A stretch of 64,000 bases of DNA, taken from contig JABLUY010000101.1 in the NCBI GenBank assembly GCA_013306675.1, forward strand, positions 9,710 through 73,709. Direction: 5' to 3'. A model generated the notes under the pieces. That model ran no database searches. It saw nothing but the letters and a program-made list of their open reading frames with translations, and was not told the DNA's origin. The number at the start of each line of letters is the position of its first letter. Within the stretch, counting starts at the first letter, position 1. Positions 1 to 9,731 of the stretch are shown here, in pieces. The position numbers were made by a program, and so were the translations under genes. Source of the DNA: Thraustochytrium sp. TN22. Its lineage: Eukaryota > Sar > Bigyra > Thraustochytrida > Thraustochytriidae.

Positions 1-1414
1 CTTTCCTCGTAGCACCGCAGCGCCTCCTCGTAGCGGCCCTGGTTCCAGTACACGCTCCCCATGCCGACGAGCGTGGTCCCCACCTCAGGATGCCGCGGCC
101 CGAGGTTGTCCTTGAAAATATCCATGGCCTCGCGATAGCACTGCAAGGCGCCTTCGTAGTCGGCTTGCTCACCCACCAAGAACCCGACTTGCGCAAGCAC
201 TCGTCCCATCTGGAGCATGTCGCCGCCTTGGCGCCGGGTCTCGTCGATCGTGCCGCGCGCGATGCCGGTCAGCCAATCGCGCTGGCGGCCCTGCACCTCC
301 GCGTTCAGCGTGGTGTATCCGTCCGGGAGCTTGTCATTGACGGCGGCGTCGATCGTGGCCTTATCTTCGGCCTTCCAGCACTGCGCGTTGCGCATGTCCA
401 TGTTGCGGGCCCTGAGGATGGGCCCTGCACCTCCGCGTTCAGCGTGGTGTATCCGTTCGGGAGCTTCTCATTGACGGCGGCGTCGATCATGGCCTTGTCT
501 TCGGCCTTCCAGCACTGCGCGTTGCGCATGTCCATGTTGCGGGCCATGATGGTGGCGATCTCGCCGGGGTCCTCCAAGAGCGTCTCGATGAAGCGCTCCT
601 CCTGGCCGGGTGCGTAGAGGACGTGAAAGGGGCGGCCGCTGCGGACGGCGCCGTACATCTCCCACACGCACCATGCGCGCTGCAGCGGCGCGGGTTCGTC
701 CCAGCGGTCCAGGAAGATCACCGCGCTATCGAAGCGCGTGATGGCCTCGTGGAGGCCCTCCGTCAGGATGCGCTCGCGCAGCCTCGCCGTCTCGGGAGCA
801 GGCCGGTCCCTGCTGGTCAGCAGCGGTTGGTTCGCGCAGAAGAGGTCGAGCCACACGAAGACCTCCCGCGGGTTCTGGTCGTCAAAGTGTTTCCCCAGCG
901 CCCCGACGAGGTCTGCGAAGCGGCAGCGCCGCGCCTGGCTCACGAAGGTGCCCTGAAACCGCTCGCCGACCGCCGCGGGCGGGACCGCGTTCAGGTAGAA
1001 GGCCTCGTCGTGGTCCATTCGGAGCGCACGAGGCATGACCACGTGCTCGGCGATGTCCTCGGTGGACCACTCCTCGCGCGGCTTGAGTACCACGTCCTCG
1101 CCCAGCAAGACGTTGAGATCTTTGCCCACATAAGCGCCTCTCACTTGGACGCGGTCGTCGCCAAGCTCGGCCACAAGCCGTAGCGTGGCCCCTTTTTCGA
1201 CGCCTTCGCCGAGGTCGCGCGTCGCCACGACCAGCACGACGTCCTCCGCGAGCCTGCCGTCCGCGACGTCCTCGAGCACCACCTGCAGCGCGCGCAGGCT
1301 GATGCTGCGGTAGTCGACGATGCGTCGCTGCTCGGCCTCGTACGCCTCGCCCTTGCCGCTGCCGCGCCTGCTCAACCTGCCGAGGCTCCTGCGCACGCTC
1401 GACGCCAGCCTCAT
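1..1414 (-). CDS. TPR protein with N-terminal HET/TIR-like domain (3' end outside window)
   Basis: Reads from ATG at 1414 towards base 1 and leaves the window. The first ~330 residues carry VFVWLDLFCANQ (about 829-863), AVIFLDRWDEP and RAWCVWEMYGAV (about 654-685), a pattern reminiscent of the HET 'WIDALCINQ' motif and of TIR-like folds. After ~300 comes tetratricopeptide sequence (e.g. GRYEEALRCYEE at about 10-45), resembling kinesin-light-chain-type TPRs. The combination suggests a signalling or scaffold protein; the role is unknown. The open frame is lost at a 134-bp tandem duplication (288-555), but removing 297-430 as a GT...AG intron restores one continuous frame through the TPRs. Either this is a spliced gene or the duplication broke it. 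An in-frame (GGT/CCA)n tract lies just upstream of the ATG. The HET/TIR likeness is inference from motifs only. Confidence 0.6.
288..555. repeat. 134-bp tandem duplication inside the TPR gene
   Basis: Two adjacent copies, 288-421 and 422-555, differ at 7 of 134 positions. The length is not a multiple of three, so the unspliced frame shifts. Each copy contains GCGGAG/GTGCAG on the minus strand. A donor in the upstream copy (intron starting at 430) and an acceptor in the downstream copy (exon resuming at 296) would remove exactly one copy length. Confidence 0.9.
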
Positions 1415-1422
1415 TTCCCTGG

Positions 1423-1461
1423 TGGTGGTGGTGGTGGTGGTGGTGGTGGTAGTGGTGGTCG
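1423..1461. repeat. (GGT)n microsatellite 5' of the TPR gene
   Basis: About 13 near-perfect GGT units (ACC on the minus strand) immediately upstream of the likely start codon at 1414. If translated from an earlier start it would encode a Thr/His/Pro run, but no convincing upstream ATG is needed. Confidence 0.8.
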
Positions 1462-2209
1462 CGCTGGCCTCGATCGAGCGTACGCCCGCGCCCTGCCGCC
1501 CGTGGCCGCCGCGCCGCGCTGCTCGTCCTCTGGGTCCTCCTGGAGGCGCGCGGCCAGCCAGCGCGTGCAAGCTGAGCGCGTGCAAGAGAAGACGCCGGAC
1601 TCCGCCGGCGCGCGCGCCGCCTGCGGCAGAGCGCGCCCGCGCGCGCGGAGAAGCGCGCAGCCGCCGCCCGGCGCCCCGGAGCGCGAGCGGCGAGCGAGCT
1701 TGCGGTTCTGCCGGGCCGCGCGCGCGAGAGCGGCGGCCACGAACTTGAACACGCGCTGGGCGACGCCTGGGAACCGGAGGGGCAAAGCCGCTCTCCAAGT
1801 CGCGCCCAGACACGGCTAGGCAGCGACTGGGAGTTGGTGGCGGGACGACCGCGGCGGCGTCGTCGCGCTGCAAGGCCCTCGAGCTTGTTTGAGAGGCCGC
1901 CGCCCTGCGCGCTGCCGGCCTGGAAAGGCCGTGCTTGTGGGCTTGCTGGCTGCGCGCTGCTTGATGGCCGACTGCCGCTTGCTCTGCTCTGCCCGTCCGT
2001 CCGCGCGTGCAGCCTGGTCGCCCAGCACGCGTGGGGATTGCTCGACTCGCGCGGCGCTGAGAGCTCCGACTTGGCCAAGCGAGCGAAGGCGTGCAGATTC
2101 TCGTGGCTGGCAACAGCAAAGTTCACCGCCGCAGCGCGGCCTGACACGGTCGCGCCTTGCAGCGCCTCCTGCACCGCGAGCCAGCGCGCCTGCTTGCTTG
2201 CTTGGCTTC

Positions 2210-2302
2210 TCCAAAAGCGTCTCCTCCTGGCCAGGTGCGTAGAGGACGTAAAAGCGGCGGTCACTGCGGACGGCGCCTTGCATCTCCCAGACGCAGTTGG
2301 GC
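2210..2302 (-). pseudogene. Fragment of a paralogue of the TPR/HET-like gene
   Basis: The minus strand encodes CVWEMQGAVRSDRRFYVLYA followed by PGQEETLLEK. This matches CVWEMYGAVRSGRPFHVLYA plus PGQEERFIETLLED of the neighbouring gene (about 590-680). Similarity ends on both sides, and no TPR or N-terminal domain accompanies it. It looks like a relic of a local duplicate, or less likely an exon of an unrecognised gene. The rest of 1462-2498 shows nothing else I can support; a CTAG-rich tract lies at 2376-2398. Confidence 0.6.
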
Positions 2303-2498
2303 TCCTTGGGCAAATTCAAGTTCCGAACCACAAACGACGAAGAGTTAGCTAATACGGCGCGAGCCGATGGTGCCAAGCTAGCTAGCTAGCTAGCTAGAGC
2401 TGGAGCAACGGAGCCAACGCAAACAGGGCGAAGAAGAAAGTTGAATGTACAATGGGAACTCTCTGTTGCGGTTGGTGCACGCTTGCTTTTCTGGCTGG

Positions 2499-3074
2499 TC
2501 ACCACTCGTCCTTGGAGACACGACGCATCTGCTTGATCTTGGAGCGGTAGCGCTTGGTTTCCTTGCGACGCACCTTCTCGGCGTCGGAAATGTCAGTGTA
2601 CATCTCGCGGTCCTTGGGCACGATGAGGCAGGCGTCGAGGAGCTCCTGCAGTCTTGCTCGCGCGATCCGCTTGTTGGCCTCCTGCGTGCGCTGCTCTTGA
2701 CAGACGACGATGAGGTCGCCCTCCTTGTTGATGCGGTTCTTCTCGGCCTGCATGAGGCGGTCGCGGGCGTCGTCCGGTAGCCAGTAGGCCTCGTACAGAT
2801 TGACGCGCGCCTCGACACAGGTGGACTGCTTGTTGACGGCCTGGCCGCCGGGGCCCGACGAGCGCACGGCCTTGTAGCGAACCGCGTTCTTGGGCACGTT
2901 GGCGCGCGGCGGCGGGCCTTCATCTCCCTGTTCCGCGGCCTGGCAGAGCGCGCGCCACGCTGCTGGCCCGCCGGCGCCGGCGCCGGCGCAGCGCTCGAGC
3001 TCACGCGCGCGCCATGCTGCTGCCGCGATGGCTGGCGCTGGGCGCTGCGCCAGCGCGCAGGCGGCGCGCAGCAT
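2499..3074 (-). CDS. ICT1: Mitochondrial peptidyl-tRNA hydrolase ICT1/MRPL58 (RF-1 domain)
   Basis: 191 residues from the ATG at 3074. The first ~60 residues are Ala/Arg-rich with few acids, as expected for a mitochondrial presequence. The catalytic part follows: VRSSGPGGQAVNKQST contains the GGQ motif that hydrolyses the ester of peptidyl-tRNA, and a basic C-terminal tail (KVRRKETKRYRSKIKQMRR) corresponds to the ArfB/ICT1 tail that enters the mRNA channel of a stalled ribosome. There is no codon-recognition domain, so this is an ICT1/ArfB-type rescue factor, not a full release factor. Longer in-frame starts are non-ATG. The next gene lies upstream on the same strand with a 284-bp gap. Confidence 0.88.
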   Translation of the reverse strand: MLRAACALAQRPAPAIAAAAWRARELERCAGAGAGGPAAWRALCQAAEQGDEGPPPRANVPKNAVRYKAVRSSGPGGQAVNKQSTCVEARVNLYEAYWLPDDARDRLMQAEKNRINKEGDLIVVCQEQRTQEANKRIARARLQELLDACLIVPKDREMYTDISDAEKVRRKETKRYRSKIKQMRRVSKDEW

Positions 3075-3358
3075 GGATGGCGCCACGCAAGGGCCGGCCG
3101 CGCGCGGGGCGCGGCGCCGCACCCGCTGCTCTTGCCCCCGCCCCCTCGCGCAGGCCCGCGCCCAGCAGCTTGCCAGCAGGAGCGACGCCACCAAAGCGAA
3201 CTGTCAGACTGTGAGAGTGGAGCCACGGCGGTCAGATGATCAGTGAGAGAGAAAGAGTCAGAGCCTTTGACAGTGAGAGACGACGCGGAGGCGGCGCAGC
3301 GCAAGGCAGACGACGGCTCGGCCACAGCGCGCGTGCATGGTACCAGGCTCGCAGCCAG

Positions 3359-4075
3359 TCAGAACTTGACGTCCCACTCGTCGTTGACCTCGTCGGCCTG
3401 CGCGCCGAAGCGACAGGTGCAAATCTGCAGCAGGCTGCCCTGGATGAGCGCGTTGCGGAAGTGATTGAGCACGAAGAAGAGGAGGAGCGCGACGCAGCGC
3501 ACGAGTAGCAGCGTGAGTGCCACGTCCTCCTCCCAGCCCGTTCGGCCCTGCAGTGCAGTGGAGATGACGCCAGCGATGCTGAGTATGGCCAAGGCGACCT
3601 GCGCGTAGTTGAGGAGCGTGCCGAGGACGCGCGCACGCCAGGTCTCGCGCGCCTGCTCCTGGTCGCGCGGCTCGGCGCCGCAAAAGAAGCGGCGCAAGCC
3701 CTGGAAGTGCACCATGAGCACGGTATCAAAGCAGACCGAGGCGGTGACAAAGGCCTCGAGGAAGAGAAAGACCGCGTGGTGCGCCGCGTACCGGTCAAGC
3801 GCCAGCCAGACGATCATAGCCACGATCACAAGGACCTGCAGCAGCGTGAGCACAAGGTACGCTCTGGAGTGCCTCACGCGCACGGACCAGGTCGCTTCCT
3901 GCACGCCTTCGCTGTGCCCGCTGCCGCGGCGCGGCCGCTGGTCCTCTGGCGGCGGCGCGGGCGCCCGCGGGTCCGCGCCCGCCTCGCCGCTCCCGTGCCG
4001 GCGCGGGCCGCCACGCGAGCTCGAGCGCGACAGCAGCGGCTCGTCCTCGCGCGCGTCCTCCTCCGCCGCCCGCAT
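3359..4075 (-). CDS. Four-transmembrane protein of unknown function
   Basis: 238 residues from the ATG at 4075. An acidic, Ser/Arg/Pro-rich cytosolic N-terminus (~80 residues, with a DEPLLSRSSS stretch resembling an acidic di-leucine signal) precedes four hydrophobic helices at about residues 85-107, 113-137, 162-185 and 195-222. The fourth ends in NHFRNALIQG, followed by a Cys-containing segment and an acidic tail. I do not recognise the family. The size and the conserved-looking Arg-Asn after helix 4 would fit a voltage-sensor-like or MARVEL-like four-helix protein, but no S4 arginine ladder is visible. It is divergently paired with the coiled-coil gene at 4574. Confidence 0.7.
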   Translation of the reverse strand: MRAAEEDAREDEPLLSRSSSRGGPRRHGSGEAGADPRAPAPPPEDQRPRRGSGHSEGVQEATWSVRVRHSRAYLVLTLLQVLVIVAMIVWLALDRYAAHHAVFLFLEAFVTASVCFDTVLMVHFQGLRRFFCGAEPRDQEQARETWRARVLGTLLNYAQVALAILSIAGVISTALQGRTGWEEDVALTLLLVRCVALLLFFVLNHFRNALIQGSLLQICTCRFGAQADEVNDEWDVKF

Positions 4076-4573
4076 CGCGCCTCCGCCTCCGCCCACGCGC
4101 CGCCGCGCCGCCGCGCCGCGCCCCGCCGCCGCGCGCGTACCGCGCCTGCCTTTCGAACAAGCTAGCCCGCTGCGCCCGGTGCGCCCTCGCCGCGGCGGGC
4201 GCGCTCCGCCTGCCGCGGCTCCGGCTGGGCCCGGAACTGGCGTCGCGCGGCGCCGTGCGCGGGGTCGATAACAGCCGCGCCGGCGCATTGGGCCGGGGAG
4301 ACCCGAGCGCGCCGCTGATACGGGGCCGGGGTACGGGGGCAGGCCGGGGCGCGCAGGCGAGCCGCAGAGGGACTGGCGGGCGCCAGGACCCGGCGGTGCC
4401 GGGCGCCAGGGTCCTGGGGGCCGCCGCGGCGGAGCCCGGCGCGAGGGAGGGAGGGAGCGAGGGAGAGGGAGGGAGCGCTCGTGGGCGCGGGCGAGCCGGG
4501 CGGCAGGACCCGATCGATCGATCGAAGGAAGGCCAGGCCGTCGGCGTCGATCGCGCGGGAGCGAGCGAGGAGG

Positions 4574-6082
4574 ATGGCGGCAGCGCCGGCCGCGACGCGC
4601 GCGGCGACGAGCGAGACGAGGCGCAAACAGGAGGAGCTGGGCGGCGAGGCGCTGGAGGAGCTGCAGCGCGTGGTGAACAGGCGCAAGGCGTCGATCCTGG
4701 CGGACGAAGAGCAAAAGAGGCGCGTGGAGGAGTGCAAGGAGGAGGAGGAGGCAGAGGCCGCCGAGCGAGAGGCGCGGCGAGGCAAGGCGCTGAAGGAGGT
4801 GGAGCGCGAGCAGCTGCAGGAGGCGGTTCTGCGGCGGGAGGAGGAGGTGGCGGGGCATGAGGAGCGAACGCAGGCCGCGGCGGTCGCGCGACTGGCCGTG
4901 ACCGAGGAGCAGCTGGCCGCGGAGCTCGTGGCGGCGCGAGAGGCGGTGCTGGCGACCGAAGCGAGGCAGCAGGCCGCGCTGCGCGCAGCCAAGGCGGTCG
5001 AGGACGAGCGGGAGCGGCGCGCCGTGGTGCTCCTCCAGGAGCGGTGCGCGGAGCTGCTGGAGCGCAAGCGCAATCAGGCCAAGGCGGCCGTGGCCGCGGA
5101 TCTGGCGCTCCTGGAGCGGCAGTTGGACGTGGACGCGGACGAGGTGCGCGGCGCCTTTGCGCGCGCACGCGCCACGTCCAATGCGTGCAGCATGGCGGAC
5201 GCGGAGGTAAGCCGGCGCGTCGGCGAGGCGGCCGGCGTGCGGCCCGCCGAGCTGGAGCAGGCCGCTCGCGCAGCGAGGCAAGACCTGGAGCAGGCCCTGG
5301 AGGACGTGGCCCGTGCAGAGACAAGCCAGCTCGCGGCACTCCAGGTGGACCAAGAGCAGGCAGAGCGGCAGCTCGAGGCAAAGTGCGAGTCGCTCACGAG
5401 AGTGGCGGAGCGCGAGGTGAATGCGGCGCGCGTCGACGCCCTGGCCGAGGTGGAGCGCGCCCGGCGCGCCCGCGAGGAGCGCTTCTCCGCGCTGGCCGTG
5501 CGCGTGCAGCAGGAGGCCCGCGTGGCGCTGGTCGCGCTGGAGGCGGACGCCGAGCGGCGGCGGCGCATTGCCGCTGACCGCCTTCAAGAGGCGACGGAGC
5601 TCGAGACGCGTCTCTTCAACCAGGCACAGGTTCTGCGCGACGTTGAGCAGGAGCGCAAGCGCCGCATGGCAGAGGACCGCGCCGCGGACCTCGCGGCGGC
5701 GCGCATGCGCGACGCGCTGCGCGCCGAGGTGGCGCTGGCCATCGAGCGGGAGCACGAGCGCCGCACGCGCCAGGCGGAATACTTCCAGAGCGTCGACGGC
5801 GTCGAGGATTTGGACCTCAGCCTCACCGAGAAGAAGGTCTTCGGCGCGTACCTTCACGACGACGACGACGCCGACGACGTCAGCCTAGACGAGCTCCTGC
5901 GCTCGTACCGCCATCACGCCCGCAAGCTTGCGGCTGTCGTCCGCACCATGCACGCCGAGCTCGTCCCTTTGGCCGGCGTCGTCTACTCGCATCAGTCGTC
6001 CGCGGCGCAGCCGTCCCAGCTCGTCCCAGCTGACCCGACCATCTCCGATCCGGTGGCCAAGTGCACCTGCGCTCTGCTCTAG
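4574..6082 (+). CDS. Long coiled-coil protein ending in a CaaX-like motif
   Basis: 502 residues from the ATG at 4574; an in-frame ATG at 4481 is possible. About residues 15-400 are almost uninterrupted Ala/Glu/Arg/Gln heptads, a very long coiled coil rather than a globular fold. A more ordinary segment follows (YFQSVDGVEDLDLSLTEKKV and an Asp-rich DDDDADDVSLDELL), ending in VAKCTCALL. The last four residues, CALL, fit a CaaX box, and Leu in the final position favours geranylgeranylation; a second cysteine two residues earlier could be palmitoylated. A membrane-anchored coiled-coil tether or cytoskeletal linker is an inference. No family is recognised. Confidence 0.65.
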   Translation: MAAAPAATRAATSETRRKQEELGGEALEELQRVVNRRKASILADEEQKRRVEECKEEEEAEAAEREARRGKALKEVEREQLQEAVLRREEEVAGHEERTQAAAVARLAVTEEQLAAELVAAREAVLATEARQQAALRAAKAVEDERERRAVVLLQERCAELLERKRNQAKAAVAADLALLERQLDVDADEVRGAFARARATSNACSMADAEVSRRVGEAAGVRPAELEQAARAARQDLEQALEDVARAETSQLAALQVDQEQAERQLEAKCESLTRVAEREVNAARVDALAEVERARRAREERFSALAVRVQQEARVALVALEADAERRRRIAADRLQEATELETRLFNQAQVLRDVEQERKRRMAEDRAADLAAARMRDALRAEVALAIEREHERRTRQAEYFQSVDGVEDLDLSLTEKKVFGAYLHDDDDADDVSLDELLRSYRHHARKLAAVVRTMHAELVPLAGVVYSHQSSAAQPSQLVPADPTISDPVAKCTCALL

Positions 6083-6378
6083 GCCTAACCTCGAACTTCG
6101 AAGCGCAGCGCTGACGGCTTTTCGCATTCTCCGAGCCGACGAACTGGACAGATGGAGTCCGTCTCCATCGCGGCGGAGGAGGGATAATTAATCCCAATCT
6201 TGGCCTTTCTCGCGCGGATGCGGCGTTATCGCCTTGGGTTCCGGGTCCGCTGGCGTCCCTTACGCGTAAATGGCGGGTGCGGCGCGCAGCGGACCCGGCT
6301 GGCTACCGGCCGGCGGGGACCCGACCGCGCGAGCAATCACCATCAAAGTCAAACGCGGAGCGCCCACTTGTTGGGCGC

Positions 6379-6425
<47 letters not shown>

Positions 6426-6623
6426 CGCGGCGAGCGCGGCGCACGCCCTGTCGCGCCGCGTCGCCTTGCCTCGCCGAAAGCGCAAGGCGGCCAGCGCGGC
6501 TCTTGCATAAGCCGGCCGACGGGGACTCCTCCCGGCCCGTCTTCTCCTTCTTGGTCGCGGAGGCTGCGGGTGGCGACTTCGAGGTGGAGGTGATCGCGCA
6601 GCGAGGGCGAGCTGTTCACTTCC
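6083..6623. other. Intergenic region with GGC microsatellite
   Basis: 541 bp between two plus-strand genes. It contains a (GGC)n run at about 6386-6423 and otherwise GC-rich sequence. No gene or RNA is recognised. Confidence 0.6.
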
Positions 6624-7832
6624 ATGGCGCGGCGGAAAATGGGCGGCGCACCTGCGCTGGCGGTAGCGCTGGCGCTGGCGGTCGCGCTGGCCTCGAGCGC
6701 GGTGACGGCGCTGCGCATGGGCGGCGAGCTGCTCGAAGAGCAGGCCCTCCTCCTGGGCGGCACGCAGCGGTCCGGGGACGCGGTCGAGAGCCTCAAGCAG
6801 CAGCGGGATGCGCTGCTGGGCGACGTGCAGGCGCTGGAGGCCGAGGTGGGCGCGGTGGCGGGCGCGGCTGCGGGCCTCGGGGCGCAGGGCGCGGCCCGGT
6901 TCGTGTGCCCACCGCCCCAGTATGAGGCGGATTATTTCACCCTGAGCGCGGTGCTGTCGGTCCTAGGTGCCGTAGCCGGCATGGTGCTCCTCACGGGCGG
7001 CGTGCGCATCCCGCAGACCAGCATGGTGCTCCTCTTCGGGCTCGGGTTTGGCCACATTGGGTACGCGCTGGTGTGGTTTGGTGTGTCATTCACGCCAGCG
7101 CACTGGTACGACCCGTTTTTGGCTGGGCTGCTGGGCGGCGCTGTGCTGCTTGTGATCATGGGGCTGGTGGGGCTGGCGCTCCCCGTGGCGAGCAGGTTTT
7201 CCACGGTGGCTTCGGGCGCGCTCGCATGGATGGCGCTGGGAATCATGCTCAATACAGCGGGTGTCTTTCGCGCCGGTGACGTGGACCTGCCGTACTACAC
7301 GTTCGCGATCTGCTCGTCCGCTTGCACGCTGATTGGCACGGTGCTGACCTCGGTGCTCGTGGGCTGCCGCCTGTGCGCGCGCCGGACGCTGACGACGGCG
7401 CACTTTGCCTTTTTTGGCGCGTACCAGGTGATCAAAATGTGCGGCGTGGTGGCGCGTGTTTACCCCAGCGAGTTCTGCGCGCTGCGTGTGGACTCTCGCG
7501 CGCTCTCGTGGCAGTACTTTCTGTGCTTTGCGGCGACCTTTGTGACGGCCGCCATTGCCTTTGCAGTGCAGCGGCGCGTCTACGCCCAGGACGTTTCGGG
7601 CGACTTTAGCGATGATCCTTTTCTGGACTCTGGAGGAAAATCTTCGGTCAAGTACTACACGCCTCTGGGCGGCGAGTCTGACCAGGGCCGGCGAAGCAAA
7701 AAGGCGAGCCGGCCAGGTATGCCTCGGCACGCCTCGTCGCGTCGCAGCTTGGCCAGTTCGCCCGGCGTGGGGGGCAACAACTTCGGGCGTGCTCCTCATG
7801 AACCCACGGACCGTTTCGTGCGCCTGTATTGA
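6624..7832 (+). CDS. Seven-transmembrane membrane protein with signal peptide (TMEM198/DUF4203-like?)
   Basis: 402 residues. A strongly hydrophobic start (about residues 8-28) reads as a signal peptide. A short coiled coil (about 35-85) sits in the predicted lumenal or extracellular N-terminus. Seven hydrophobic helices follow between about 105 and 315, rich in small residues (LSVLGAVAGMVLLTGGV, GLGFGHIGYALVWFGV). The tail after about 320 is Ser/Arg-rich and cytosolic. The layout of an extracellular N-terminus plus seven helices resembles TMEM198/TM7SF3-type proteins, but I see no decisive motif. It converges with the gene at 8010, leaving 177 bp between ends. Confidence 0.65.
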   Translation: MARRKMGGAPALAVALALAVALASSAVTALRMGGELLEEQALLLGGTQRSGDAVESLKQQRDALLGDVQALEAEVGAVAGAAAGLGAQGAARFVCPPPQYEADYFTLSAVLSVLGAVAGMVLLTGGVRIPQTSMVLLFGLGFGHIGYALVWFGVSFTPAHWYDPFLAGLLGGAVLLVIMGLVGLALPVASRFSTVASGALAWMALGIMLNTAGVFRAGDVDLPYYTFAICSSACTLIGTVLTSVLVGCRLCARRTLTTAHFAFFGAYQVIKMCGVVARVYPSEFCALRVDSRALSWQYFLCFAATFVTAAIAFAVQRRVYAQDVSGDFSDDPFLDSGGKSSVKYYTPLGGESDQGRRSKKASRPGMPRHASSRRSLASSPGVGGNNFGRAPHEPTDRFVRLY

Positions 7833-8009
7833 TTGACACGAGAGTGACAACACGAGGGAGCGAGAATTCGCAAGAGAATCGAGGCCAAGCCGGAGCCGTG
7901 TACGCTATCTTTTCAAACTAACCATAGTACCACCCAAAGGGAGTTGATGACTGTTTGTTCACAAGGAGAAGAAAAAAAGAGAGCAAGGTAGGCTACTTAG
8001 TATTCATGG

Positions 8010-8549
8010 TCACAGCTGCATGGGCGCCAACGTCAGCGCCAGCTCCTCGAGCAAGGGCTGGAGCGTGAGGTCGAGGCGCGTCGTGTCAAAGTCTGCGACG
8101 GAAGTCCCGTCCGCAGGGCTACTGTACATGGCAAGGATCTGCGCGCCCACCACGTAACAGGAGAAGATGTGGCGCTCGCCCTTGACGTGCATGATGGGGC
8201 ACTCCGAGACCTGCAGCGTGCTGGCGAAACGCGTCGACGCGAGCTGCAGCGCGCCGAGCACATGAAGAAAGGACGAGTCCGCGGGCTGCGTTGTCTTGCG
8301 GGCCTTGCGCGGGTCCTTGCGGTCCTTGCGGCGTTCGTTGGCGGCTTGACGTGCGAGGTCCTCGTCCAGCGCGTCTTGCGCCAGCGCGCTCCAGTGCGCC
8401 AGCAGGCGGCCGTCCGCCGTGGCCAGTGTCACCATGGACGCCCTGCCCTCGGATGGCAGCCGCCGTGCCGCCGCGGCCAGCTTGTCGTCCAGCAGGGCCC
8501 GCACGGCGGGCGACAGCGGCCCGCGCCGCTGGCAGCACGACGTGCTCAT
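8010..8549 (-). CDS. Small protein with roadblock/LC7-like pattern
   Basis: 179 residues from the ATG at 8549; a longer in-frame form to 8633 is possible. Two blocks resemble the two halves of a roadblock/longin-type alpha-beta sandwich: SMVTLATADGRLLAHWS near residue 40, and ECPIMHVKGERHIFSCYVVG with AQILAMYSS near 125-155. A charged Lys/Arg insert (RRKDRKDPRKARK) separates them. Proteins of this size act in dynein light-chain, Ragulator or MglB-like complexes. The assignment rests on pattern, not on a diagnostic residue, so treat the function as unknown. Confidence 0.5.
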   Translation of the reverse strand: MSTSCCQRRGPLSPAVRALLDDKLAAAARRLPSEGRASMVTLATADGRLLAHWSALAQDALDEDLARQAANERRKDRKDPRKARKTTQPADSSFLHVLGALQLASTRFASTLQVSECPIMHVKGERHIFSCYVVGAQILAMYSSPADGTSVADFDTTRLDLTLQPLLEELALTLAPMQL

Positions 8550-9731
8550 GGCCGCGCGCGCTACCCAGCCAAAACGGTCTGGTCGGTCTGTGACACTGTG
8601 CGGCTTGACTCCGACGACCGCCTGTTTGACCAACTTGCAGTGGTTGAAAAAGGACAGAGAGCACGATCGATCGAGTCAGCCGATTAGCGCTAAGAGCTGG
8701 TAGGCTACATCATTGACGGTCAGCAAGTCCGGCGGCTGCGAGCACTGCTGCGAGCACTGCTCCGAGCACTGCTCCGAGCACGCCTCGGATATTAGGATCT
8801 GCCACTGACTGGCAGTGCAGTGCCCTGAGCCCTCGCACAGTCACTCACGGTCGGTGCGAACCTCGCAGTGCAGTGGGTCCCGAACTTGAAGACGGGCCTA
8901 AGATCAACCAAGCAGCGTCGCACCGCGAGCGCATCGCAAACTGGATGCAAGCTGAGAGTCACCAGAAGGACGTCCTCGTCTTCTGCCCTGCGGCGGCCGG
9001 TGCGCTCGCCGCCAGCCGGAGTGCAGTCGACCAGCTAGCTCGCTAAGGCCTACTACAACGAGTCGCCGCCTGCCTCAAGTCCTGATGATCAATCCTCAGC
9101 CAAGCCAAGAGCCAAGCCCTCGCTGGCGGGTCTCGTCTCGCGCCGTGCGCTCGCCCGGCGCCCCCTGCGCCCTCTCCGAGTCGCTCGAAGACATGAATCA
9201 ATCAGGTTGGCAGGCGGGCGAGCCTCACAGGCGTCTTCAAGCTCTCGGCTCGGCTCGCGCCAGAAAAGTTGCAGGGCGCGGCCGTGGAGGTGCTGCCGGT
9301 GGCCAGCCAGGCCAGCTAGCCTGAGCTGCTCAGGCTGGTGCTTCAGTACCATGGCGGCGGCGAGGGAAGTCAACGCGAAAGAAAAGGCGGCAGCGCCCTG
9401 GTTCCAGGCCGCCACGCGCAGGGCGACCTCAGCAGTCGCGGGCTAGCTGGCTCGAGCTGCAGAGCTCTAGTTGGCGGCGGCGCAGGCACAGTGGCGCAGC
9501 GGCGCGCGAGTTGAGTTGAGCCGACTGCGAGTGCCGCGCGGGCCTGGCAGCGCAAAAGGGGAAAAAAGGATAGGCGGCGGCGGCGGCGCAGCAGCTGCAG
9601 CGGAGCAGCTGCAGGCAGACCCCGAAGCGCGAGGCAGGCAGGCAGGCAGGCAGGGAGGGCGGCAGCAGAGGCTCCCGAGGTCCCGTCGTGCGCGCAGGCA
9701 GAGAGGCAAGCGCAGGCAGCGAAGCGCCAGG
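8550..9731. other. Intergenic region with 12-bp tandem repeat
   Basis: 1.2 kb between divergent genes, likely holding both promoters. About four copies of a 12-bp unit (gctgcgagcact and variants) lie at 8735-8783. A CTAG-containing stretch occurs at about 9028-9043 and (GGCA)n at 9630-9655. No conserved ORF is seen. Confidence 0.5.

Noticed and set aside
882-2264. 460-codon minus-strand frame beside the TPR gene
   Set aside because: Different frame of the same region, Arg/Ala-rich, with a His run from the GGT repeat; the HET/TIR-like frame is the real one.
3359-5857. 832-codon minus-strand open frame
   Set aside because: Only the part below 4075 has membrane-protein character. The rest is antisense to the coiled-coil gene and is an artefact of GC-biased codons.
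9471-9731. N-terminal extension of adrenodoxin reductase
   Set aside because: The extension opens with TTG, has no ATG and is low-complexity; it is kept only as a possible untranslated or spliced leader.
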